Shown here piece by piece: positions 1 to 8,406 of a stretch of 27,013 nucleotides of DNA. The notes under the pieces are model-generated. The model did not search any database, had not been told where the DNA came from, and saw only the letters and a program-made list of their open reading frames with translations. The stretch lies in contig MUZY01000244.1 of NCBI GenBank assembly GCA_003266065.1, forward strand, positions 1 through 27,013, in the 5' to 3' direction. This DNA comes from Methanosphaera sp. rholeuAM130 (GTDB lineage: Archaea; Methanobacteriota; Methanobacteria; Methanobacteriales; Methanobacteriaceae). Within the stretch, counting starts at the first letter, position 1. Every line of letters begins with the position of its first letter. Both the position numbers and the translations under genes were made by a program.

Positions 1-814
1 AAACTTCATAAATCCATTCCATTACATTACTCCATCGTTATACAGTGGACTGATCACTTCAAAGAGATACTTTTTGCAGCACGGCGTAACAAAAGATGAT
101 GTATCCGAATTCATTAAAAAGTATGACAAGAACCTGTCATTGATAGCATGCGTATCCGACTTCGAAAAAGAGTCTTTCATGAAAAAAGGATATAACTTCG
201 ATAGTCATGTAATACAGACGTTGGGTTTTCCAAGATTTGATGATTTATCCAATGACAAATCCAAAAGGCAAATACTCTTTGCCCCAACTTGGAGAATTGG
301 ATTAAATCATCCCAATAAATTATATGAATCCGAATATTATAAGACTCTTAACGGTTTTTTCAATAATGAAGATTTGATATTTCTGCTTGAAAATGAGGGT
401 TATGAATTGGTATTCAAGCCTCATCCGGAACTTACCGAATTCATAGATTTGTTCGACATACCGGAATATGTAAAAATTTCGACCGATGAGTCATATCAAA
501 ATCTCTTCAGGGAATCTTCGCTACTAATTACTGATTATTCATCGGTCTTTTTCGATTTTGCATACATTAAAAAGCCCGTCATATACTATCAGAAGGATGA
601 TGATTATCATTACGATAAGGGATACTTCGATTATGAAATTATGGGATTTGGGCCGGTAATTAAAACGGAAAAAGAATTAATACAATCTATCGTCGATTAT
701 GTTGAAAATGACTGCAGGATTGATGAAGCATACCTTCAACGGATTTGTAATTTTTTCAAATACAACGATAAGGATAACTGTAAACGTGTCCATGAATGGA
801 TATCAGATAATTAA
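1..814 (+). CDS. CDP-glycerol glycerophosphotransferase family protein, C-terminal part
   Basis: The frame is open from base 2 to the stop at 812-814, so the gene starts outside the window; the TTG at 74 is internal and not a start. The visible 270 residues match the nucleotidyl-alditol transferase domain of the TagF/TagB family (Pfam Glyphos_transf), which moves glycerol phosphate from CDP-glycerol onto a growing surface polymer at the inner face of the membrane. Seen in order: LQHGV, FAPTWR, FKPHPE and SSLLITDYSSVFFDFAY. The His in QHG and in HPE correspond to the two catalytic histidines known in TagF. It is closely similar along its whole visible length to the C-terminal third of the 906-residue protein at 10381-13101, so the missing part may also carry a GT2 domain; that is inference. 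The next gene follows after 36 bases on the same strand. Confidence 0.9.
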   Translation, partial: NFINPFHYITPSLYSGLITSKRYFLQHGVTKDDVSEFIKKYDKNLSLIACVSDFEKESFMKKGYNFDSHVIQTLGFPRFDDLSNDKSKRQILFAPTWRIGLNHPNKLYESEYYKTLNGFFNNEDLIFLLENEGYELVFKPHPELTEFIDLFDIPEYVKISTDESYQNLFRESSLLITDYSSVFFDFAYIKKPVIYYQKDDDYHYDKGYFDYEIMGFGPVIKTEKELIQSIVDYVENDCRIDEAYLQRICNFFKYNDKDNCKRVHEWISDN

Positions 815-836
815 CATTGATTAAAAAAATAATGAT

Positions 837-843
837 GGGAGGT
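837..843 (+). promoter_or_regulatory. Strong Shine-Dalgarno site for the 851 gene
   Basis: GGGAGGT lies seven bases before the ATG at 851. Extended, GGAGGTCATC matches nine of ten bases of the archaeal consensus GGAGGTGATC. It fixes the start of the glycosyltransferase and shows how this genome spaces its ribosome binding sites. Confidence 0.75.
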
Positions 844-850
844 CATCCGG

Positions 851-2095
851 ATGAACGATTTGGTTTCTATAATTGTCCCCATATATAATGAAGAGAAGTA
901 TCTTGGCCATTGTCTTGAGTCTCTATTGGATCAGTCATATGAGAATCTGGAAATCATATGTGTGAATGACGGATCAACCGATAACTCCTTGGAAATATTA
1001 AACGAGTACTCGAAAAGGGATTTTCGAGTTAAACTATTTGTACAACCCAACCAGGGCTTATCAATATCCAGAAACAACGGATTATCTAAAGCAAACGGAG
1101 AATATGTCCTATTCGTTGATTGTGATGATTGGATAGAGAGGGATACAATAAAATTGCTCTATGAAAACGCTCAAATGAATGATTCTGAAGTGGTATTATA
1201 TAATTCTGTAGAAGAATACACAAATAGGCAACGTAAACGAATATATCCATTGAATGACAGTAATATCGATTGGAATAATTTTTCATTCGATTATACATTT
1301 AATAAGAAATTGGTTTTAAACACCTATCTTGTCGTATGGACTAAGTTTTTCAGAAAATCATTCTTAGAGGAGTATAACCTGCAGTTCAGGCATAGATTAT
1401 TTGAAGATAATCTCTTTCATATTCAGGTAATGATTTATGCAAAAAGAATATCCTATATTCCAAAAATATTGTATCACTATAGGAAGGAAAATCAGCCTTC
1501 CCTGCAGAATAACATTGCCGGAACAACCGAATCATTCGTATTTTTCGATATTCTAAGTGAAATTGAAGAATTTCTAATTGAAAATGATAAGATGGATGAG
1601 TTTCGGTTTAATTTTATTCAATATAAGATCACTGAATTGAAGGCCAGATTCACGCACATCTATCCGGAAAATAAGGAGGCACTATATGAAAAAATCAGGG
1701 AAGAATTCATAAAAATGGATTTGACAATGAGAACATTAAATCAATTGCCAGTCGATATCAAAATATTTTATATTGAAATGGTCTGTTTGGATTTCAGGGA
1801 AGTTTCACATAATCATATTCTGCTTGAAAATCTCTTAAATATGAACGAGAAGCAATTCGATTCCAATATAAGTAAACTTCTAAAAAATAATAAGGAAATC
1901 ATAATAGGAAACTATAATCAATTGTATAACCAATTTAAGGAAAATAGATTGTCTATTAGTCAATTAAATCAATCAAATGAATATTTGAAGGACGAGTTGG
2001 TAAAAAAAGAAAATAAAATCAATGAATATGAAAAGATAATTTCAGATAAAAACAAGCAAATTGCAAGCTTAACACTATTTAAAGAGGACGTTTAA
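851..2095 (+). CDS. GT2 family glycosyltransferase with C-terminal coiled coil
   Basis: A GT-A fold family-2 glycosyltransferase that would use a nucleotide sugar in the cytoplasm to extend a surface glycan. Residues 4-100 hold the nucleotide-binding half, starting VSIIVPIYNEE, with VNDGSTDNS at 39-47 and the metal-binding DCDD at 90-93. FEDN at 184-187 carries the usual catalytic acidic pair. Residues about 345-410 are rich in Lys, Glu, Asn and Gln with heptad-like spacing (SQLNQSNEYLKDELVKKE), a predicted coiled coil. The ATG is fixed by a strong Shine-Dalgarno site. It sits 36 bases after the CDP-glycerol transferase and is probably in the same operon. The 425-residue protein at 6019-7296 has the same plan. 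Sugar and acceptor cannot be told from the sequence. Confidence 0.9.
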   Translation: MNDLVSIIVPIYNEEKYLGHCLESLLDQSYENLEIICVNDGSTDNSLEILNEYSKRDFRVKLFVQPNQGLSISRNNGLSKANGEYVLFVDCDDWIERDTIKLLYENAQMNDSEVVLYNSVEEYTNRQRKRIYPLNDSNIDWNNFSFDYTFNKKLVLNTYLVVWTKFFRKSFLEEYNLQFRHRLFEDNLFHIQVMIYAKRISYIPKILYHYRKENQPSLQNNIAGTTESFVFFDILSEIEEFLIENDKMDEFRFNFIQYKITELKARFTHIYPENKEALYEKIREEFIKMDLTMRTLNQLPVDIKIFYIEMVCLDFREVSHNHILLENLLNMNEKQFDSNISKLLKNNKEIIIGNYNQLYNQFKENRLSISQLNQSNEYLKDELVKKENKINEYEKIISDKNKQIASLTLFKEDV

Positions 2096-2120
2096 ATTCC
2101 AATAGCTGGAAGATAACCAA

Positions 2121-2146
2121 ACCTCTTAGAAAAATAAAAAAGAGGT
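2121..2146. terminator. Hairpin between convergent genes
   Basis: A perfect seven-base inverted repeat, ACCTCTT at 2121-2127 and AAGAGGT at 2140-2146, with a 12-base loop. It lies between the stop at 2095 (+) and the stop at 2166 (-). Read on the minus strand the loop is T-rich (CTTTTTTATTTTTC), which fits archaeal T-tract termination of the glf transcript; on the plus strand no T-tract follows. Confidence 0.45.
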
Positions 2147-2165
2147 AAGTGATATTAAATCTCAA

Positions 2166-3272
2166 TTATCTGTTCTTTTCAGCTTCAACGGCTTCTAAAG
2201 TAACTTCGATAACTTTCCACATATCGAAATATTTGTACATTCCCAAACGTCCACCGAAAATCACATTGTCTTCCTTGTCAGCCTTATCCTTATATCTGTT
2301 GTACAGTTCGGAGTTTTTGTCATCGTTTATAGGATAATATGCCTCTTCACCTTTGGACCATGATTTAGGATATTCCCTTGTGATGACGGTCTTCTCTGAT
2401 TGGGCATTATCGAAGTGCTTATGTTCAATGATACGGGTATACGGTGTTTTGCTATCCGTATAGTTTATGACGGCATTTCCTTGGAAGTTTTCCATATCCA
2501 ATGTTTCCTCTTCAAATTCCAATCCCCTATATTCCAGTTCACCATAACAATAATCATAAAATTCATCTATCATACCGGTAAATACGATTTTATCCGCTAT
2601 ATTTAACCATTTATCTTTATCATCAAAGAAGTTGGTATTTAATTTAACTTCAATTCCCTCAAGCATTTTTTCAACTATTTTGGTATATCCACCAATTGGA
2701 ATTCCCTGATACAAATCGTTGAAGTAGTTGTTGTCAAATGTGAATCTGACTGGCAATCTTTTGATGATAAAAGCAGGAAGTTCTGAGCATTTCTTGCCCC
2801 ACTGTTTTTCGGTATATCCTTCGATTAGCTTTTCATAAATGTCCTTACCCACCAAGGATATGGCCTGTTCTTCAAGATTTTTGGCTTCTGTAATGTTTGC
2901 CTCTTTCCTCTGTTTTTCAATCATGTCCTTGGCTTCTTGAGGAGTTTTAACGCCCCACATTTGATAAAAGGTATTCATATTAAACGGCAGATTGTATAAC
3001 TTTCCATTATAATTGGCAATAGGAGAATTGGTATAACGGTTGAAATCCGCAAACTGGTTTATATATTCCCATATTTTCTTATCGTTCACGTGGAATATGT
3101 GAGCACCATACTTATGGACATTTATGCCTTCCATTTCTTCCGTATAAATATTTCCACCGATGTGATTTCTTTTTTCTATTATTAAACATTTTTTTCCAAT
3201 CTTATTCATTTCATATGCAAATATGGAACCGAAAAGTCCTGCACCAACAATCAAATAATCATATTCTTTCAT
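2166..3272 (-). CDS. glf: UDP-galactopyranose mutase
   Basis: Flavoenzyme that interconverts UDP-galactopyranose and UDP-galactofuranose in the cytoplasm, providing the Galf donor for surface glycans. The 368-residue length is typical of the bacterial and archaeal enzyme. Seen: N-terminal FAD-binding motif VGAGLFGS (9-16), with IIEKRNHIGGN at 31-41; YGAHIFH at 55-61; the substrate region VRFTFDNNYFNDLYQG followed by IPIGGYTK; YPKSW and YYPIND; and the C-terminal FAD/substrate segment GGRLGMYKYFDMWKVI. GGAGG at 3284-3288 lies 11 bases before the ATG. It is the last gene of the minus-strand group, but a 91-base gap holds a TATA-like box, so it may also be made separately. One of its neighbours may be the galactofuranosyltransferase, which the sequence does not identify. 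Confidence 0.96.
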   Translation of the reverse strand: MKEYDYLIVGAGLFGSIFAYEMNKIGKKCLIIEKRNHIGGNIYTEEMEGINVHKYGAHIFHVNDKKIWEYINQFADFNRYTNSPIANYNGKLYNLPFNMNTFYQMWGVKTPQEAKDMIEKQRKEANITEAKNLEEQAISLVGKDIYEKLIEGYTEKQWGKKCSELPAFIIKRLPVRFTFDNNYFNDLYQGIPIGGYTKIVEKMLEGIEVKLNTNFFDDKDKWLNIADKIVFTGMIDEFYDYCYGELEYRGLEFEEETLDMENFQGNAVINYTDSKTPYTRIIEHKHFDNAQSEKTVITREYPKSWSKGEEAYYPINDDKNSELYNRYKDKADKEDNVIFGGRLGMYKYFDMWKVIEVTLEAVEAEKNR

Positions 3273-3332
3273 TTAAACCAAATCCTCCATTTTCAAATGA
3301 GTTCTATTAATATAGCCTATAGTAAATTGTAC

Positions 3333-3342
3333 ATTATATATC
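3333..3342 (-). promoter_or_regulatory. Candidate TATA box for glf
   Basis: On the minus strand AAAGATATATAATG has a TATA-like core (GATATATAAT) preceded by a purine-rich element suitable for TFB. A start about 25 bases downstream (near 3313) would give a leader of about 40 bases to the glf ATG at 3272, like other boxes proposed here. Confidence 0.45.
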
Positions 3343-3363
3343 TTTATTTATCTTATTTGTATT

Positions 3364-3675
3364 TTATTTTTCTTTATTATTCTGTTCAACAAGTTCATAT
3401 AAGTATGCTTCAATATTTTTTATTTCATAATCCAATAATGATTTAAGATACTTGTTTTCTTCGGCATATACCTGATTTATCTCTTTTAGTTTTTCGTTTT
3501 CTTCTTTGTATTCCTTGTTGTTTATTGTCAATTCATTAATTTTGTCTGTCTGATTTTTATTTGTTTTTTCCAGTCTATCCAATTGATTTTGAATATTTTC
3601 ATAATTATTTTTATAGAATTTGTAGCTATTGCTTCTATTTAATAGTTTTTGTTCTATTTTATTTAATAAAGACAT
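3364..3675 (-). CDS. Small stand-alone coiled-coil protein
   Basis: A 103-residue acidic and basic protein with no signal peptide, membrane segment or enzyme motif. Residues about 30-80 are almost wholly charged or amide residues with heptad-like hydrophobic spacing (INELTINNKEYKEENEKLK), a predicted coiled coil. Its first 75 residues align with residues 40-118 of the 661-residue glycosyltransferase at 16855-18840: both have LLN/FLN, then R/K-S, then KFYKNNYEN or NFYKDNYEL, then a similar coil. It may be a free scaffold or adaptor module for coiled-coil glycosyltransferases, or the remnant of a longer enzyme. GAGGG at 3683-3687, seven bases before the ATG, supports translation. It lies 30 bases after the two-GT2 gene. 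The function is not known. Confidence 0.75.
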   Translation of the reverse strand: MSLLNKIEQKLLNRSNSYKFYKNNYENIQNQLDRLEKTNKNQTDKINELTINNKEYKEENEKLKEINQVYAEENKYLKSLLDYEIKNIEAYLYELVEQNNKEK

Positions 3676-3705
3676 CTTATTTCCCTCTGTATACTACTTT
3701 AATGT

Positions 3706-5898
3706 TCATATTCCTTTCTTCATTTCATTCAATTTGTTTCTGTACCATTCCAGTTTTGAAATCATTTCGTTGACCGTCAGTTGTTCATGTTCATTAATAT
3801 CTATAGGAATATTTTTTATGTTGTGCCTGTAGTTATAATCACCTTTTGTTTTCCATAGGTTTATCTGATAATCGTAATATGCATTATAATCATCTTCCGG
3901 TAAAGCCATAATGTCACATAACTGTTTGTAGTCATATTTATTTTCAAAATAATCTTCATCATGACCAAGTATATCCAGTGATGAAAACCATCCTGAACGT
4001 AATTTGTGGAATAATTTCCGTGCCGACGGTTCCTTAAGTGAATTGAAATTCCATAGGCAGCTGACTAATGCATAATTTACAAAGTCCTGTTTGTATTCGT
4101 CGTATATGTTCATTTTAATTAATTCTTCTTTAATTTTCATTAATGCATGATAGAAACAATCCCATGACAGTTCACGGGTACTTGACAGGGACGTTGGAAC
4201 GTTTCTTCTCTGGTATACCAATGCTTCCTCCAATATACAAATTCTACTTGCCTTAATGAGGGATATGTAAACGAAATACATGTCATTGGTCGTTCGTTGT
4301 TCCTGAAATTTCAAATGGTTGGACTCAATAAAGCTTCGTTTATACAGCTTATCCCAAGGCCATCCCATGATATTTTTGAAAATGTTTGATGATACATGAG
4401 TTCTATTGAAAACGTTTTGTTTCGGCAGGAATTCCTTTTTGACATTGAATGTGCAGATATCATAGTTTTGTGTGATGTTATCAAATAGGAATGCTTCAAA
4501 AATGCAAATGTCCGCATTGTTTTCCTTTGATTTTTCATATGAATGTTTCAGCATGTTAACATCAAAGAAGTCGTCGGCATCCAAAAAGGATATATATTCT
4601 CCGGTGGCCAATTCCATTCCCTTGTTTCTGGCAACACCCGCTCCCTGATTCTTTTGGTTGATGATTTTTATTCTTTTGTCTTTGCTTTGATATTTCTTAA
4701 GAATCTTCAATGAATCATCCTTTGAACCATCGTTGATACATATAATTTCAATGTCTCTGAGGCTTTGATTTAGAAGGGTGTCCAAACATTTGCTCAGATA
4801 TCTTTCCATGTTGTATACCGGCAATATCACAGATACTTTGTATCTGTTATGCCATACCTGATAATAATAGTCTTCCGGATTTTCAAGTATCCATCTTATT
4901 TCATTGCAATTCAAAACGGAATAAAAATCAGATTTAATTTCATTTTTTTCTTTGCTTTGCTTAAATTCATCGGATATTGCTTTGATATACTCTTTTCTAT
5001 ATTTTGGATGTATCCTTTCTAACGTGAACATGTAATTATGGAAACGTTTTAAATTATAAACATCTAAAAATTCATCTTTAAGGTTATTTTCATCTAAATA
5101 GTCGTAAATGAGTTTAAACTCTTTATTTGCACAATACACCTTTTTTTCATCGTTTACTGATGAATTGGGGTTGTCCCGTCTATTCATATAATATGCTTCC
5201 GGTAAATACATTGTTTTTTCAGCATAGATATTGGCTTTAAACCAAAATCCATTGTCCTGAAATGAAGCACCACTGGTTTCATGGTGGCGTATGTTGTATT
5301 TTCTTAAAAAATTAGTTTTGTAAATGCCTGACCAAGTGTTCATAATAAAACGGAAGCATTCCTTGTTTTCGGAAGGTTTTAGAATAATGTTATAGTTGTT
5401 ATCCTCAAATGCTATTTTATTGAATTGTTTTGTAATGTCTTCGTTTTCACCGTAAAATCTGTTGAAGTTGCTTTTGACAAAATCCAAATCATATTCCTTT
5501 GCATAGCTGTATAGGTATTCGAACATTTCCGGCAGTACGTAGTCATCACTTTCGACAATCCCTATATATTCACCGGAAGCTAAATCCATACCTATATTCA
5601 TGCTGTGACCGTATCCAGCATTATCTTTATCAACAATTCTGATTCTTTTATCTTTATCGGCATAGGATTTGAGGATATTCAGGGAATTATCTGTGGATCC
5701 GTCATTAACGCATATTATTTCTATATCCTGAAGCGATTGGTTCAATACGCTACTGATGCATTCGTCAAGATATTCTTCAACATTATATACAGGAATGATT
5801 ACGGATACTTTAATGTCTTCATCGTTTTCGTTAAAATTAATCATTTCATTGATGGGTACTTCGTGTAATGTTTTTTCTTTTTCTTGGTCATATTTCAT
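3706..5898 (-). CDS. Two-domain GT2 glycosyltransferase
   Basis: A cytoplasmic enzyme with two complete GT-A domains in one chain, like two-site synthases that alternate or successively add sugars. Domain 1: VSVIIPVYNVEEYL at 31-44, VNDGSTDNS at 64-72, acidic motif ESDD at 116-119, FQDNGFW at 213-219. Domain 2: VSVILPVYNMERYL at 355-368, INDGSKDDS at 388-396, DADD at 440-443, then TTNDMYF. The first domain has Glu in place of the first Asp of the usual DxDD. The short tail VNEMISKLEWYRNKLNEMKKG looks helical. It is a clear paralogue of the 781-residue protein at 21094-23439, which shares the two-domain order, spacing and both motifs but has a longer tail. AGGTGG at 5906-5911 lies seven bases before the ATG. 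The sugars are unknown. Confidence 0.92.
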   Translation of the reverse strand: MKYDQEKEKTLHEVPINEMINFNENDEDIKVSVIIPVYNVEEYLDECISSVLNQSLQDIEIICVNDGSTDNSLNILKSYADKDKRIRIVDKDNAGYGHSMNIGMDLASGEYIGIVESDDYVLPEMFEYLYSYAKEYDLDFVKSNFNRFYGENEDITKQFNKIAFEDNNYNIILKPSENKECFRFIMNTWSGIYKTNFLRKYNIRHHETSGASFQDNGFWFKANIYAEKTMYLPEAYYMNRRDNPNSSVNDEKKVYCANKEFKLIYDYLDENNLKDEFLDVYNLKRFHNYMFTLERIHPKYRKEYIKAISDEFKQSKEKNEIKSDFYSVLNCNEIRWILENPEDYYYQVWHNRYKVSVILPVYNMERYLSKCLDTLLNQSLRDIEIICINDGSKDDSLKILKKYQSKDKRIKIINQKNQGAGVARNKGMELATGEYISFLDADDFFDVNMLKHSYEKSKENNADICIFEAFLFDNITQNYDICTFNVKKEFLPKQNVFNRTHVSSNIFKNIMGWPWDKLYKRSFIESNHLKFQEQRTTNDMYFVYISLIKASRICILEEALVYQRRNVPTSLSSTRELSWDCFYHALMKIKEELIKMNIYDEYKQDFVNYALVSCLWNFNSLKEPSARKLFHKLRSGWFSSLDILGHDEDYFENKYDYKQLCDIMALPEDDYNAYYDYQINLWKTKGDYNYRHNIKNIPIDINEHEQLTVNEMISKLEWYRNKLNEMKKGI

Positions 5899-5956
5899 GG
5901 GTTTGCCACCTAAAACGGATTAATATATTGTAGTAATATTCTTTGATAGTTAATAA

Positions 5957-5967
5957 CTTATATATCC
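5957..5967 (-). promoter_or_regulatory. Candidate TATA box upstream of the two-GT2 gene
   Basis: GGATATATAAG on the minus strand lies in the 120-base gap between 5898 and 6019, the widest gap within this gene group. A start about 25 bases downstream (near 5935) would give a leader of about 37 bases. It suggests that the last three genes can be transcribed apart from the upstream ones. Confidence 0.45.
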
Positions 5968-6018
5968 AAATGACTTAATACTTTTTTCTAATATGGATCG
6001 TTGGATGCTTGATGAGAA

Positions 6019-7296
6019 TCATTTTTTATCCATTTTAAACAGGTTTAATATTTTATGCATAAATCTGTTCAAACGCCACGTTTTAGAGTTTAATATTTCC
6101 TCATTAGTTTTTTTCACGTGTCTATAATCATGTTCCAATTTTTCATGTTTATCAAGTAGGATTTCATAGTCTTGACTTAGGTTATCGTATTTCTTTCTGA
6201 TTTTATCATTACTCTCATGGATGGTATTTTTTTCCATGTCCAGTTCATCAATATTTTTATTCAGGGAGTTTATACTTTTTTCAAGTTTTTTGATTTCTTC
6301 CAGATATTCCTTATTCTTATCGGGAATAGGTGGAGCGTTCTTTTTTATTCGATACTCGTTATAGTCTTTGGAAGACAATACCATGTTGTAGTCGTCATAT
6401 AATCTATCTGACAATTGTTCTTTAGTCACGTTCATTTTAGCAAATTCATGTTTGGCATATTTGAAATAGCATTCGGAGTATGAAAAGATTATATAAAGAA
6501 GTATCTGAGTTACTTTAAATCTATTGAATTGACCGATGAATTCCTTATAAAAATTGTTATCCCTGAGATATCCTTCGACGATATCACATATTCTCATAAT
6601 GTCAACGGCATTTGAGACTGTATTGTTAACGGAATTCTTGTTTGTGGTTCTGTAGTGGTAAAATGCTTTCTGAATAAATGAAATCCTTTTGGCTTTCAGC
6701 ATGGTCTTCACATGGAATGGAACATCATCAAATGCTATGTTTTCGTCAAATCTGAAATCATAATCATCTAAAAATGACTTTCTATATAATTTGGTCCATG
6801 GGGCATAGTAGGAATTCAAAACATAGTCCTTTGCATCGGTATAATCAAATGTAAAATTATCGAAATCTGCATCCGGAAATGTCTCATGGAGATTATATCC
6901 CGGTTTGTTGTAGTTGATGGTATTTCCTTCCTGATACCATGCTATCTGGGAGAGGACAATATCCGAATCATTTTTGCAGGCATTTTCATATAACTTTTCA
7001 ATAGCATCCGGTAGGACATAATCATCCGGATCAAAAAAGTATACGTATTCACCAGTTGCATTATTTAATCCCATATTTCGTGCCGATCCACAGCCTCCGT
7101 TGCTTTTATTTATCACCATAATTCTTCCGTCTTTTTTTGCCATATTATTTAGCATAGTTAATGAATTATCACAGGAACCATCATTTACACATATTATTTC
7201 AATATCCCAAAATGTTTGATTTAGTATGCTGTCAAGGGATTCGGTTAAAAATTCTTCTGCATTGTAAACGGGTACGATAATAGATACTTTTGTCAT
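6019..7296 (-). CDS. GT2 glycosyltransferase with C-terminal coiled coil
   Basis: Family-2 glycosyltransferase of 425 residues. VSIIVPVYNAEEFL at 4-17, VNDGSCDNS at 37-45, metal-binding DPDD at 89-92 and a later FDDVPFH segment mark a complete GT-A domain of about 240 residues. Residues about 330-405 form a long predicted coiled coil (LEEIKKLEKSINSLNKNIDE). The C-terminal end, LNSKTWRLNRFMHKILNLFK, is basic and amphipathic; SKTWR-type endings recur in surface-glycan transferases and could sit against the inner membrane face, which is inference. GGTG at 7302-7305, five bases before the ATG, supports the start. A 40-base gap separates it from the SGNH gene upstream, so it is likely in the same operon. 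The sugar and acceptor are unknown. Confidence 0.9.
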   Translation of the reverse strand: MTKVSIIVPVYNAEEFLTESLDSILNQTFWDIEIICVNDGSCDNSLTMLNNMAKKDGRIMVINKSNGGCGSARNMGLNNATGEYVYFFDPDDYVLPDAIEKLYENACKNDSDIVLSQIAWYQEGNTINYNKPGYNLHETFPDADFDNFTFDYTDAKDYVLNSYYAPWTKLYRKSFLDDYDFRFDENIAFDDVPFHVKTMLKAKRISFIQKAFYHYRTTNKNSVNNTVSNAVDIMRICDIVEGYLRDNNFYKEFIGQFNRFKVTQILLYIIFSYSECYFKYAKHEFAKMNVTKEQLSDRLYDDYNMVLSSKDYNEYRIKKNAPPIPDKNKEYLEEIKKLEKSINSLNKNIDELDMEKNTIHESNDKIRKKYDNLSQDYEILLDKHEKLEHDYRHVKKTNEEILNSKTWRLNRFMHKILNLFKMDKK

Positions 7297-7336
7297 AGTT
7301 ACACCATTTTTAGGTAATGATTGGATTTTTGCTTTA

Positions 7337-8383
7337 TTAATATTTTCTCATTAACTTGCATATTTGCCGTGCAATAATCTTCATTATTTCATCATCATTT
7401 CCTTGATTAAGATTTTCAAGGTCAATGCTGCTATTTCTCAACAATTCCTTCTTGTCAAGCAATCGTATTTCTTCATCATTTGCTCTCTTGTCATTATAAA
7501 AATCACATATGATTTCATTGTATTTTTCATCTTCATTTAACAGTGAAGTTAATATTATGATTTTCTTATTCGGATGGAATACCCTTAACGTATTATAAAA
7601 ATTCTCCAATGATTCTTCATACTCCCTTTTATCAGTATTTTTTCCATTATAATCCAAGACGATACATTCACAGTTATATTTTCCTATCATTGTCGCAAGA
7701 TATTCTTCTGCCTTATTCATATGATAATAGGATAAGTTAATTATGTTTTGATCCAAAATCTTACTTACAATGTTGGGATATGAGTTTCCACTTCGTGTTG
7801 CCGTTTTTCCGATTGCATATTCATCTCCACTGAATATTATCGGCAACCTGTTGTGACCCAAGTATGGAAGTTCATCCATGGAAAAACCCTTTTTGAGTCC
7901 TATAAAGAGTTGATTGATTGTATTGAAGTTTGGAAGGAATATGCAAATGTCGTTATCATCCTCTTCCAATTCGATGATTTCGGCAAAACAGGCATTCTCC
8001 TCTTTGCATGAAAATGTGGTTTTATGAATATATTCATCATTATTTAATATGTATACGTCAAATCCGTTTGAATTATCATAATGGATATCCGGATATGTGT
8101 ATTCCTGTTTAAATTCCACTTTAAATATGATTTTCTTGGCATAAGTATGAAAACGTAGCCTTGTACCGTAGGAGGAATGACTTAAATTTTCCATATCCTC
8201 TAAACCTTTCCTATTTGCAATAGCATCATGCAAGGACTTTGGCAATTTCGAAAAATTCAGACTGTGCGAAGCTAGGTTAATATTGCCATATATCAATTCA
8301 GGATGTTCGAAGATATTATAATATATGATATTCTCTTCATTAATCCATTCTAACTTATCATCAATGGATTCCAATATTTCCAT
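7337..8383 (-). CDS. SGNH/GDSL hydrolase-like protein, catalytic residues lost
   Basis: 348 residues, closely matching its upstream neighbour over the whole length: a beta-sandwich N-terminal part with TRLRFHT and NGFDVY (the GxDLY-type domain of SGNH enzymes) and a C-terminal SGNH domain. Position 188, the nucleophile Ser in the neighbour's GNSVTQG, is Glu here (FSGDEYAIGK). The Asp-x-x-His near the C terminus (DKSH in the neighbour) becomes DLEN, so the His is Asn. TRSGNSYPNIVSK right after block I is kept, so the fold is probably intact. Its reading frame is clean, so it looks like a maintained pseudoenzyme or an enzyme with another mechanism rather than a decaying gene. It has no signal peptide. 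It lies 23 bases after the intact paralogue and may work with it. The ATG lacks a strong Shine-Dalgarno site. Confidence 0.82.
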   Translation of the reverse strand: MEILESIDDKLEWINEENIIYYNIFEHPELIYGNINLASHSLNFSKLPKSLHDAIANRKGLEDMENLSHSSYGTRLRFHTYAKKIIFKVEFKQEYTYPDIHYDNSNGFDVYILNNDEYIHKTTFSCKEENACFAEIIELEEDDNDICIFLPNFNTINQLFIGLKKGFSMDELPYLGHNRLPIIFSGDEYAIGKTATRSGNSYPNIVSKILDQNIINLSYYHMNKAEEYLATMIGKYNCECIVLDYNGKNTDKREYEESLENFYNTLRVFHPNKKIIILTSLLNEDEKYNEIICDFYNDKRANDEEIRLLDKKELLRNSSIDLENLNQGNDDEIMKIIARQICKLMRKY

Positions 8384-8406
8384 ATTAACACTTTCCCATT
8401 TTTTTA

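Noticed and set aside
74..76. TTG as the start of the left-edge gene
   Set aside because: The frame stays open to base 2 and the upstream 24 codons (NPFHYITP, GLITSKRYF) align with the matching part of the 906-residue homologue.
2149..3832. Plus-strand open frames opposite glf and the small coiled-coil gene
   Set aside because: They are shadows of well-supported minus-strand genes and read as Phe/Ser/Tyr-rich low-complexity sequence.
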